A DNA stretch of 64,000 nt from Nannochloris sp. 'desiccata' (lineage: Eukaryota; Chlorophyta; Trebouxiophyceae; Chlorellales; Chlorellaceae), in the NCBI GenBank assembly GCA_019044685.2, contig JAGTXX020000001.1, positions 310,001-374,000 of the forward strand, in the 5' to 3' direction. Both the position numbers and the translations under genes were made by a program. The notes beneath the pieces were generated by a model, which had not been told where the DNA came from, did no database searches, and saw only the letters and a list, made by a program, of their open reading frames with translations. This document shows, one piece after another, positions 39,353-49,090 of this stretch. Position 1 is the first letter of the stretch; each line of letters starts with the position of its first letter.

Positions 39353-40805
39353 TTAATAAAGTTTATCAACATCAGTAATAGAAAAACCCTGGCCTTCAGT
39401 TGCAATTGCAGGCTGGTTCGTATTATTATCACTATCAAGCAACATACTGCATATGTCGGGCAAATGCGCCACAAGGGGCCGACAAGAAGTTAATAGTAAA
39501 GCAATTTGCATCGGGGTGAGCACTTGGATAGAACTAATATACAATTTGATCAACGCTCGACCTTCTGTACGCAAGAACTCATCAGATGCGTTGGCAGCAT
39601 CCATTGCAAGCAAGTAACACTGTAAAACAAGAGCCCAGGCAGAGATATTTTAGGGGGTAAGTCGGTTTCAAAGCAAAACAAAAGCTACGTCCCATTATAC
39701 GACAACGGGTTATTATGCAGTTGAGTAAATGTTTACTTGATCAATGAAACTTACTTTAGCAGCATCTGCACTCGAAGCAGGTGTGTACTCTCCTGTTTCT
39801 AATGTCGCCTCTACTCCGTCGGCTGCTTTTGAAGTATATCGACCTAAAATCGACCTGGCCGTCCGAATATCTTGAACAAACGCTTTCCAGTGCTCCTCCA
39901 GTTTATCTTTCTGCTCAGGAGTAAGGCCAACAGACCCTGCCAGCTCTGAAGGGCCGTTTTGTAGCATTTTAGGGCGAACATATTGCCCAGCAGCTGCTCG
40001 ATCTCTGAGAGACTTTAAATGGTAGGTACAAACGAGATCTTCCAACACCTGGAAACGCTCTTTATGCATTATAATATTACCACGACACTACAGGAATCAA
40101 GCGGAAGAAGGAAGGTAGATTGTTCAGCTTTAAATGGTGCTTTTCCTCTGATGGGGTGGTGGGAAGGGTTCTTAACAAACTGCAACTTACCCAAAGGGAA
40201 ACGATATAATTAATTTTTAATTCGGTATACTTTTGCGCTTCAGGGCATCTCTTTCCTTCTTCCATAAGATGCGTAAGACGATCTATGAAGGCATTAAGTT
40301 TGAAAAAGTGCTCTTCAGGCCTTAAGCTATTGCAGTACCACCGCATTTGATCATCTGATGGCATATGAAAGCTACCTCCTATTAATTCAGGAACTGAAGG
40401 GAGCACGAGGAATTGATCTTTCGCCCAGCCACGGAAAATTTTCCCTCCTTCAATGACCTTGCCTGCCAAAGAACGAGCCTTGGCTGCAGAGGCTGCTGCG
40501 GCGGCAGTGAGCGACTCAATCATGCTATTTGAATACGTGCATAAAGAGGAGAGAGCGTGAGATTGACCGATAAGTGCAGCTTGTTCCAGTCGAAGTCTTT
40601 CAACTTCCATTGCCGTTGCTTCAACTTGTGCGTGCAGCAACTCATCTTTCTCTTTTTGGCGTTGTTTATAGCGACGTCGATATTCCCGGGACCGCTCTAA
40701 TTTTAATTTAGCTTTCTCATCGGTAGAGAGCTCGCCTGTTGCGGTCGTGCGTCTCTCGCTACTTTCTGAAATAAGTTCTGGGAAATCTGTATCACTTGGA
40801 AACAT
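39353..40805 (-). CDS. bZIP regulator with DOG1-like region, copy A
   Basis: Three exons, 40805-40191, 40087-39755 and 39619-39353, give 404 residues. Introns are 103 and 135 bp, both phase 0. The bZIP lies at about 37-90: basic part RSREYRRRYKQRQKEK, then a heptad-like zipper (VEATAMEVERLRLEQAAL). The basic region is atypical: the invariant Asn is Ser and the following Ala is Arg. The rest (about 150-404) is helical with LKSLRDRAAAGQYVRP and VLTPMQIALLLTSCRPL, similar to the DOG1-like C-terminal region of plant TGA factors and many algal bZIP proteins. It probably binds DNA as a dimer in the nucleus; the target is unknown. It is a tandem paralogue of the gene at 41465-42948 with the same exon plan. 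Confidence 0.8.
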
Positions 40806-41464
40806 ATTAGCTTCTCGTCTCAGTATATAGCTCGAGGCTGGATGAACCCCTGCAGCTAAATTGCTAAAAGCTACCTATAAATACCTGCACAAGTCCAGCA
40901 TTAAATTATGTAGTTCAGGCAGTGAAATACTAGAGTATATATTTGGATAAGCATGGCGATTACTACTCTTACCAACAGTTGCTTCGCAATGTATCGGTTC
41001 AATCAAAATTCTAAAACATTAGCAGATTTCACTACTAGGGCCTACTAGTATTCACCGAAACGCTGATTCTTAAATTTTGTATGCTATAGTAGAAAATAAA
41101 AGCAGTGTAGTGCTTGCATTTTCTAACAAGGTAGCGAGCTGGTTCTGATAAAATATAGCCTCATCCTAGTTTCTAGGCTACAAAACACTACCGTAGTGCA
41201 CACGTAGTGTGTCTGGGAGGGAGTATCTCCGAACTAGTAGTTCTTACCCAGCACCTCGGGTGCTGTTCGTGTGATTGTTTTGAAGGAATCATGCTAGCCA
41301 TTTGATATTGGTTGTGGTTTGTTTACAAATTACTGACTCTTCCTATACAGCAGTAGCATTTTCATTCCACCCAAGCGCACAATTCTTCCAAATTTAGTCA
41401 CCCCCCCACCCCTTCCGGGCAACCGCAAAAAGAGATCTATTTATTATTCATTCCATTATTTCAA
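40806..41464. other. Spacer between the bZIP paralogues
   Basis: 659 bp, promoter of copy A and 3' end of copy B. It contains a C-rich run (ACCCCCCCACCCC at about 41400-41412). No gene was seen. Confidence 0.5.
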
Positions 41465-42948
41465 TTACTCTGCATCATTCACATCAGTAATAGAGAAACC
41501 TTGGCCTTCAACTGCAGGCTGATTACTGAGCAGCATGGTACATACCTCGGGTATATGCGGTACGAGCGGGCGGCAAGAAGTCAACACAACTGCAATTTGC
41601 ACTGGAGTCAGTACTTGAATAGCACTAATCCATAGATCCATAAAGGCACGGCCTTCTTTCGCTAAGAACTCGTCAGATGCGTTGGCAGCATCGGTCGCCA
41701 GCAGGAAACACTGCAAAACAGAACAAATAATAATAATTGAACTTCCACTTTGAAGCTTCTTTCACTATGTAATTAAAATTATACGACTCGCATACACATA
41801 AATCAACTTACTTCTGCAGCATGTGAAGTCGATGCAGGTTTATATACTCCTGTCTGCATGACCGCTTCCACACCGTCAAACACTTTCGATGTATACTCCT
41901 CCAAAGTCGATGCAGCCTCCTTGATATCGTTGATAAACTTTTTCCAGTGTGACTCCAATGCGATTTTCTGCTCATAGCTTAGTTCAACACAGCTAGCAAG
42001 CTCTGCAGGGCTAAACTGCAGCATATGGGGGCGAACATATTGCCCCGAAGCAAATTGGTCTCTAAGAGATTTCAATTGATATGTGCAAACGATCTCTTCC
42101 ATCATCTCACGGCGTTCATTGGCGCATAGGATTGTAAAACGAACCTATAGTAAGCGAATAAGGGGTAAGATAACGCAAAGCACATCGAAAATTGAGTTTA
42201 ATATTGATGTTAAATATTTTTGAGGTGCAGGGAGGGAGGTAGGGCGGAAAAAAAATTAAGAATTAATTAACCTTATTAAAGTTAATTTCATATTGTAACT
42301 TACCCAGATAGAGAGAAGATAATTAATTTTCAGTTCTGCATGATGTTTGGCTTCAGGGGATCTCTTTCCCTCTTCTAAAAGCTGCGCTAAACGGTCTAAG
42401 AATTTCATTTGGTTGGTAACAAACTCCTCCGGCTTTGAGACTTTCATTACAACGCGCATATGATCATCAGTGGGAGTCCACACACTACCCATTAATAGTT
42501 CCGTAGCGGTCGGAAGCATAATCCACTCATGTTTTGCCCAGCCACGGAACGTATTTACCCCTTCAATAGCTTGACCACCTAGAAAACGAGCCTTGGCTGC
42601 AGAGGCTGCTGCTGCGGCAGTGAGCGACTCAATCATGCTATTTGAATACGTGCATAAAGAGGAGAGAGCGTGAGATTGACTGATAAGTGCAGCTTGTTCC
42701 AGTCGAAGTCTTTCAACTTCCATTGCCGTTGCTTCAACTTGTGCGTGCAGCAACTCATCTTTCTCTTTTTGGCGTTGTTTGTAGCGACGTCGATATTCCC
42801 GGGACCTCTCTCTTCGAGCAGCTTCATCCTCCACAGGGAGCTCAGCGGCCATAGTCGTGCGTCCCTCGGCACCGTCCATAATTGTGTCTGTGAGCTGTGT
42901 CCCATTTGATAGCATAGTTGCGGCCTGCAGTGGTACTCGAAGGCTCAT
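41465..42948 (-). CDS. bZIP regulator with DOG1-like region, copy B
   Basis: Three exons, 42948-42304, 42144-41812 and 41710-41465, give 407 residues from the ATG at 42948; an in-frame ATG at 43053 is possible but lies outside the aligned region. Both introns (159 and 101 bp, phase 0) are at the same codons as in copy A, and exon 2 is exactly 333 bases in both. The bZIP part is 98.6% identical in DNA to copy A (3 changes in 221 bp), whereas the DOG1-like part differs at roughly 40% of residues. This uneven divergence points to gene conversion. The basic region is the same atypical RSREYRRRYKQRQK. Confidence 0.8.
42586..42806 (-). repeat. Near-identical segment shared with 40473-40693
   Basis: 221 bp, same length and orientation in both paralogues, with three mismatches, one of them changing Gly to Ser. 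Identity drops sharply just outside on both sides. Confidence 0.9.
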
Positions 42949-43407
42949 CCTAGATACCCTAAATTGCTCAAGTCGATCGGTTGGGAAGTTAAAGTCGAAG
43001 CAAAAGTACCAGGAAGTTTTATGAGGTACAAATATAGTAGTAAATGTATACAAGGTTTAAAAATTGCTTCTTTAAATGCAAAACGCTTGCAAGGTGGGTT
43101 CTTGATTCAAATGCGACATTTGACCTCCGGGATAGCAAAGGTTTGCTCCTAAAACAAGCTTCCCAAGCTATGTACACTATAGTAAAAATAAGTAATGAGC
43201 CATTCCATTTTCTATGAGATAGAGATTGAAAGAGCCAACATTAGGGCTTGCGAACGGAGGATCCCCGGACCCAGATTGGCAGATACAATCCAATTCCACA
43301 TAAAGGTTTTCCTCTGGGGAGTCTAGTTCCAATTTGTATTACAATTTCTACATTATGTACAGCTATACATACACGTTATCAACACATACGTATTATTAAT
43401 TGCACCA
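42949..43407. other. Promoter of bZIP copy B and 3' end of the next gene
   Basis: 459 bp with no supported gene apart from a possible N-terminal extension of copy B to 43053. Confidence 0.5.
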
Positions 43408-46400
43408 TTATACCAACCCCTCTAAACTCATCAATCTCGATTCCAACATAGCCTTCACCTGTGCTTCGGCGCTTTTTAAAATCCGATCATCGTCACCCCT
43501 TTGCGCCTTGGCTACCACTTCCCTGACAGCTATTCTATATTGCTGCGCTTTTCTTTGGGCGAACCGGGTGAGGATAAACGTACTGGCATGACGACGGACC
43601 CTGGGATCGCTATCTGAAAGCAAAGAGACTATAAATGAAATATCCAGGACGCTAGTAGATGCAGTAGAGGTAGCTGTGTTTGCCGTGTTTTCTTGCCTGA
43701 GAAGCAGAATGGCTATAGCAGCACGTGCATCCCATAATGGTCTACCAGCTTGAACTGCAGAAACACGCAATTGAGATTCGCGTGTTCTCGTTTGAAGACT
43801 ACGACCACCACCACCGCCACTAGTAGAAAAAGAAGACAATATTTCAGGTCTCAGCCCTTCCATAAGGGTTCTCAGCATCTCAGAAGGTACCTGGGATAAT
43901 ATTTCAGGTATTACTTCAGATAGTCCACTTAAATAGCTATCTATTGAAGTCAATTTGGTCTCAGCAGCTGCTACCGCTTCGGCACAGCCGAGCTCGGCTT
44001 CTGCTGCTGCATGTCTTTCGTAGAGTGCTCTCTCAGCAGCAAGACTGAGTAATGATACGTCAGAACTATACTGCCGGGATCTATGTGGCTGATACACCGG
44101 CTGTTGTGAGAGCTGTTGTGGTGGCTGCTGAAAAGAAGCTGGAGAGCGAGGAGGAAGGCCCGGCCCTGCTGCTGCTGCGTCTCTTTCTGCCCCGGATAGA
44201 GTAGATAAACCAGCAGATAATGGCCTCACTGGTTGTGTAGCATTATTTCTCGGTGCTGGAACATGGTGATGCTGGTGCCGTGCGTCACTACCAGGAGATA
44301 TGCCGTCTTCATTGGGAACAGCACCACCAGCAATAGCGCCACCAGCACCGGCAGAACCACCGCCATGGTGAGGATTTGTTAATCTCCTCCAGGCAGCCGT
44401 TAATTTGGGGACAGGCATTATTTTCGACAGTGGAGACGGCTGTTTATGCCCTCCAGGCTGTTCTACGCCATTATTATTATTATCTCCAGCCAAATTGAAG
44501 TCGCTACCTTGGCCTGCTAAGCGACCTACACCCTGTTGCTGGTGCTTTTGTTCTTCTTCTTCTTGTTGTTTTTGTTGCTGTTGCGCTTCTCCTGCTGCAG
44601 CTTCCCTACTCGCAGTAGCCGTCGACCGACCACTAGCACCATCTAAACCTCCTTGGCTATTTGATCCAGGTTGTGTACTGGTTGTGGCAGTAGTACAACC
44701 AGTACCACCATCTCTGGTAGTCGTACTGTTATCGACAGCATCTAAGGGAAAAAGCACAGGGTCAATTTTCCGTATAGTAAGTACCGCCACAGCACGCTCA
44801 GCAGCAGCAGCCAGCGCCCGTTGTCGCGCACCAGGTGGTGCGAGGTTTAGCCACTCAATAGCAACAGTGAGGGTCTGAAGAGCAGCAGAAGGGTAATCTA
44901 TGGACTGCCAAGACGAGGTTGAAGTTGTATTTGCTCCAAGGCCTGCCGTAGCGAGTTGAACGTAATCTAGCAAAGCATGCACAGCACGCATGAATGCAAT
45001 TGCAGCATGGCCACGCATGTCTGGCAACGCTCGCTCCAAAACTGAAGCTAAAGATGACTTTCCACCAACACCAGCATCAGCAGCCAGCAGTGATAACGGT
45101 AGCGGAGGCAGAAGAGGAACAGGTTGCCGCCCAGCAGCACTAGCAACAATTTCCTTATCAGCTGCTTCGATCACCGTACGTAATAACCATGTATCTGCAC
45201 CTACATTGCCTTCTTTTAATGCGATGCAGAGTCTCTCATGCTCAAGCTCATCTTCCTCTTTTTCTTCTTCTTTTCCTGCGGCGGTGGCGGATGCCGGAGC
45301 CCTAGCAGCTGCAACAGCCATTGCCAGCAATGCTCTCAGACACTGCTTTACTGCTCCAGGTGGTGGTTGTACTACTTGGCTTGGGTATATTGCATGTACT
45401 GCAGCAATCTGTGCAGTAATATCAGCTGCTATATCATAAAGAACCTGATCAGAAAAACCACGAACACCACTAGTACTACTAATCAGAGAACGACCTCTAG
45501 TGGTGGTGTTGGTGGTGGTGTTTTCTTTGCTGCTGCCAAAGGAGAGCTTTAAAATAGGACAGAGTGCTTCTGCAGCTCTCGTATATAGCAACGCCGCTCC
45601 CAACGCATCAATTTGAGATGCATGGATAGCTCGTAGAAGAGATCTGGCTTGAGAAAGAGAGGCTTCAAGCTCAAAATCAACTTCTTCTTCGTCGTCAGCC
45701 TCCTCACCACCACCACCAAAACAATCGCTTGCAAGATAGTCAAACATCACACAAAAGAAAGCACGACGACATTTCAACGTAGGTGCATCTGAATAATTTC
45801 TGACTACAGCACGTATGCCACCAAAGGCTTTCAATCTAGATGCATTTAAATATAGCAACGGCTCTACTTGAGCATCGCCATTCCCACCACCACCGCGGCC
45901 ACGGTTGATTGCACTACATTTTTTTGTGCTATACATAAGGTTTGCAGCAAGGCATCCAATCCAGCATCTCAACGAATGAGGCCATTCTTGTTCTTTAGAT
46001 TGCTCTAGCAACATAGCTGCTGCTTCTAATGGCATTTCCTGGATAAAAGAACGAACTACATAGCCTTCGTGAGTACTAAGCGCAACTAAACATGACACAG
46101 CAGCTGCCCAGGCGGCTTCCAAAGACGATGACGACAAAGATGATGATACTGAGCATAGCACGCTCAGCATACGGAAGAGAAGTAACCTCAACCATTGTCT
46201 AAATCGTTGTCCACGTGGATCTATACCACCATGAGCAGCAGTAGAGGGGCCGATTGGGGAAGGTCGAGGCAGCGGTGGCCATTCTTCTCCACCACCAGTC
46301 TCTGCTTCCTCCTGTTCTTCTTCTTCTTCAACTTGATTCTCAACACCATTATTATTGACACTGGTACCAGAAGGGTACCTTAAACCTGAAGCACCACCAC

Positions 46401-47442
46401 CACCACCAGCAGCAGCTGATGAAGGAGTTTCGAGACCAGCGGCAAGAGATGCTCTCAGTGCAGAAGTCACCGTGTGTCTCCAATCAGCACTCGGCCCAGC
46501 CCTATCCAACTTCGCAACAGCTTCCACCACTGCCGCGTCATCTTCCGGTACCTGATCTCCAGGAGCATCGTACAGCAACTCCCCATGGACAGCTAGGTTC
46601 ATGATTAAATCAAACACACGGGCACAGGCGGTGCCGTCGCCGTGCACCATAGCTCGCTGTAGCATGAAATAAACCATAGAAAAAGTGAGCTGTGGGCCCT
46701 GAGCGAGGTATAAATCCATAATAAGTTTGACAAGGACGACACATGCGACGTCTGAGGGTGTTTGGTTCATTCCTGCGCCACCCCCCACAGTGGAATTTCC
46801 ACCTCCAGCTGCACCACTCCAGAGGGACGAAGTCGGGCGGAGGACTGCTTGTGGCGGTGATGTTGGTGCTGCCGTAGTACTATTGTCTTTTGGTGCCCCG
46901 TAAGGAACTTTGCCGAATGCAACTTCTAACACCGCAGCAACGTCTTGTTCAGAGAGGTGTAATAGGTCTTGCTGGCAGTAAGGTTTATATTGAAATAATA
47001 AATGACGATGGGCGCCACCACTGGCTGCCACTTGTTGTGCACGGCCACCTGCTGCTAGTGAAGGAGAGCCTCCATTTGGGGGTGGTTGCAATAGCCATGG
47101 ATCTATAGCAGAGCTTGGCCCATCAAACATGTCTTCACTAGGTGCAGAGCAAGAAGTAGAAAAAGAGCTGCTGGCGGCGGCGACTTGAAGTTGGCCGGAG
47201 AGAGCTCTTAAATGAGGCAAGGCTCTCCAGGAACCTTCTGTACCGCGTAGAGCTGTTCCATATCGTTCCCAAAACATATCGTCCGATATAGCCCATGAGG
47301 GGCATAGAGAGGAAGCTGCTCCCAAAAAAGAAGGGTGAAAATGTGATGCAGGCATTGCATCTGATTGGTTATAAACCAAGTCATCGCGGCCTTGGTCCTG
47401 CTGGATATCCGCCCTTCTGTGATCAACAAAGCTCGATGCCAT
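43408..47442 (-). CDS. Large HEAT/ARM-like protein of the plant At3g12590 family
   Basis: Single exon, 1344 residues. Conserved-looking blocks include LLFQYKPYCQQDLLHLSEQD (about 145-165), CARVFDLIMNLAVHGELL (about 275) and, near the end, FIVSLLSDSDPRVRRHASTF. The same blocks in the same order occur, to my recollection, in the uncharacterised land-plant family typified by Arabidopsis At3g12590. Between them are long Ser/Gly/Gln/Ala-rich insertions (about 195-235, 330-390, 900-1190) that make the algal protein longer than the plant one. The helical repeats suggest a scaffold; the function is unknown. The gene is the longest in the window and has no intron. Many open frames on the opposite strand are shadows of its low-complexity codons. 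Confidence 0.75.
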   Translation of the reverse strand: MASSFVDHRRADIQQDQGRDDLVYNQSDAMPASHFHPSFLGAASSLCPSWAISDDMFWERYGTALRGTEGSWRALPHLRALSGQLQVAAASSSFSTSCSAPSEDMFDGPSSAIDPWLLQPPPNGGSPSLAAGGRAQQVAASGGAHRHLLFQYKPYCQQDLLHLSEQDVAAVLEVAFGKVPYGAPKDNSTTAAPTSPPQAVLRPTSSLWSGAAGGGNSTVGGGAGMNQTPSDVACVVLVKLIMDLYLAQGPQLTFSMVYFMLQRAMVHGDGTACARVFDLIMNLAVHGELLYDAPGDQVPEDDAAVVEAVAKLDRAGPSADWRHTVTSALRASLAAGLETPSSAAAGGGGGASGLRYPSGTSVNNNGVENQVEEEEEQEEAETGGGEEWPPLPRPSPIGPSTAAHGGIDPRGQRFRQWLRLLLFRMLSVLCSVSSSLSSSSLEAAWAAAVSCLVALSTHEGYVVRSFIQEMPLEAAAMLLEQSKEQEWPHSLRCWIGCLAANLMYSTKKCSAINRGRGGGGNGDAQVEPLLYLNASRLKAFGGIRAVVRNYSDAPTLKCRRAFFCVMFDYLASDCFGGGGEEADDEEEVDFELEASLSQARSLLRAIHASQIDALGAALLYTRAAEALCPILKLSFGSSKENTTTNTTTRGRSLISSTSGVRGFSDQVLYDIAADITAQIAAVHAIYPSQVVQPPPGAVKQCLRALLAMAVAAARAPASATAAGKEEEKEEDELEHERLCIALKEGNVGADTWLLRTVIEAADKEIVASAAGRQPVPLLPPLPLSLLAADAGVGGKSSLASVLERALPDMRGHAAIAFMRAVHALLDYVQLATAGLGANTTSTSSWQSIDYPSAALQTLTVAIEWLNLAPPGARQRALAAAAERAVAVLTIRKIDPVLFPLDAVDNSTTTRDGGTGCTTATTSTQPGSNSQGGLDGASGRSTATASREAAAGEAQQQQKQQEEEEQKHQQQGVGRLAGQGSDFNLAGDNNNNGVEQPGGHKQPSPLSKIMPVPKLTAAWRRLTNPHHGGGSAGAGGAIAGGAVPNEDGISPGSDARHQHHHVPAPRNNATQPVRPLSAGLSTLSGAERDAAAAGPGLPPRSPASFQQPPQQLSQQPVYQPHRSRQYSSDVSLLSLAAERALYERHAAAEAELGCAEAVAAAETKLTSIDSYLSGLSEVIPEILSQVPSEMLRTLMEGLRPEILSSFSTSGGGGGRSLQTRTRESQLRVSAVQAGRPLWDARAAIAILLLRQENTANTATSTASTSVLDISFIVSLLSDSDPRVRRHASTFILTRFAQRKAQQYRIAVREVVAKAQRGDDDRILKSAEAQVKAMLESRLMSLEGLV

Positions 47443-47963
47443 CTTGGCTTTTGTCGCAAGAGGGAAGCAAAAAAGCGTGACAAGCTAAGTGATCTGAAAA
47501 TTATTGATCATTGCCATCAAATGCAGGCTCCTCTTGAGCAAGCCTTGTTCAAACTACCCGATCTCTCTGTAAGGTATATATGAATGGACTATAAATGTTT
47601 GTTTTGATAGAAATAAACCTTGGAAGCCTTTCTTATTTTTTTGCTAAACTACCTCCCATTTCCACAGAATATTTTATATAGCAACTGGCATTAAATCAGC
47701 ATTTTAACGCATTCCCCAGTTATTTTATGACTATTAGAATCGTCACAAAGGCTGCGAACATGCTATTGGCCATTTAACTGAAATGTAATTGCCAATCATT
47801 TTTCTATAATTGTTTTGGACATTTCAAACATACGCGAAACGTTGGCACCAGTTCATTATCTGGTCTCAGTTTGTGACGGTCTTTCACTGGCGTTCTCCGA
47901 CAGCTGCACGATCCAGAGCTATTCTACCCATTTCAAATAAAAGCCAACGCTCACCGCCCTAGC
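47443..47963. other. Divergent promoter region
   Basis: 521 bp between the At3g12590-like gene and the ADPRM-like gene. AT-rich; nothing else was seen. Confidence 0.5.
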
Positions 47964-48983
47964 ATGACTTCACCCCTCTTCAAGTTTGGCTTAATAAGCG
48001 ACATCCAATGGGCAGACATCCCGGATGGAAAGAGCTTCCACGGCACACCGCGCTACTACCGAGAAGCTCTCTTCTCGGCCCGTCGTGCAGTTGCTGCTTT
48101 CAAAGCTGAAAAGGTAGACCTCGCCATTCATCTTGGCGACATAATTGATTTCCATAATTCACATCACGGTCTCAGTGAAATGGCCCTTGAAGCCGCTATT
48201 GAATGTTTTGATACTCTCGAAAGACCGACAATACACTGTATAGGCAATCATTGTTTGTATAACCATACAAGAGATGTGCTGAATTCTCGGCTGGGCATAG
48301 ATGCTCACAAAGAGAAAATCTCTTTAGCAGGTGAACATTCGTATTTTACCTTTACACCTCCTGTAATACCAAGTCCAGGGTACAAATTCATCGTTCTTGA
48401 TGGGTACGATGTCTCATTTCTAGGGTGGCCTCCAGGGAACCCTCTCCACGAAAAGGCCGTTGAAATTCTCAACACCCATAACCCAAATGAAGAAAAGAAT
48501 AGCAATAATGGATTAGAAGGCCTTGAAAAGCGATTTGTAAAATTCGGAGGTGGTTGTTCTGACGCACAACTCGATTGGCTTAGACTAGAACTCCAGAAAT
48601 GCAGAGAAACACAGCATAAAGTGTTTATTTGTTGCCACTTATGCCTCCACCCAAAGACGTGTGCACCAACCTGCCTGTTATGGAATTTTGATCAAGTGCA
48701 GGGCATTCTGTCCGAGTATTCTGATGTGGTGGTGGCAACGTTAGCTGGACACGCTCACAGGGATGGGTATTATTACGACCCTGCGACGGGAATCCATAAC
48801 AGAGTATGTGCAGGTGTTTTAGAAGCTGAGCCGGGGAGTGATTGTTTTGGTATTGTAGAAGTATATTGCGATAGAATTGAAGTGAAAGGAAGGGATTCGT
48901 TTGGATCTGGAGTGTGGGAAGTAAACAGTGGGAACGGAAATTGTGAAGATACTCTCAGAAAGAAGAAGGAACTGCCCTTTTAA
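47964..48983 (+). CDS. ADPRM-like manganese-dependent metallophosphatase
   Basis: Single exon, 339 residues. The calcineurin-like metal-site motifs are in order: D-x-Q (SDIQWAD, where ordinary family members have D-x-H), GDIID at about 58-62, GNH at 94-96, CCHLCLHP near 225, and GHAHRDG near 255. The DxQ variant and the surrounding sequence (YYREALFSARRAV, LLWNFDQV) match ADP-ribose/CDP-alcohol diphosphatase, a Mn-dependent enzyme that hydrolyses ADP-ribose, CDP-choline and similar nucleotides. No targeting peptide is seen. Length matches the family. A TGTAA motif is at 48993-48997. Confidence 0.9.
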   Translation: MTSPLFKFGLISDIQWADIPDGKSFHGTPRYYREALFSARRAVAAFKAEKVDLAIHLGDIIDFHNSHHGLSEMALEAAIECFDTLERPTIHCIGNHCLYNHTRDVLNSRLGIDAHKEKISLAGEHSYFTFTPPVIPSPGYKFIVLDGYDVSFLGWPPGNPLHEKAVEILNTHNPNEEKNSNNGLEGLEKRFVKFGGGCSDAQLDWLRLELQKCRETQHKVFICCHLCLHPKTCAPTCLLWNFDQVQGILSEYSDVVVATLAGHAHRDGYYYDPATGIHNRVCAGVLEAEPGSDCFGIVEVYCDRIEVKGRDSFGSGVWEVNSGNGNCEDTLRKKKELPF

Positions 48984-49090
48984 ACCTTGAGATGTAATCT
49001 TTTTTTTTCGTATTATCGACATTTTTTGATTTTATTTTACTCTTTTGAAACCATATATTTAATTAAAGACAAACAGATATGAGTTCTTAT

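Noticed and set aside
43400..46600. Several 60-160-codon frames opposite the At3g12590-like gene
   Set aside because: They mirror low-complexity codons of the real gene.
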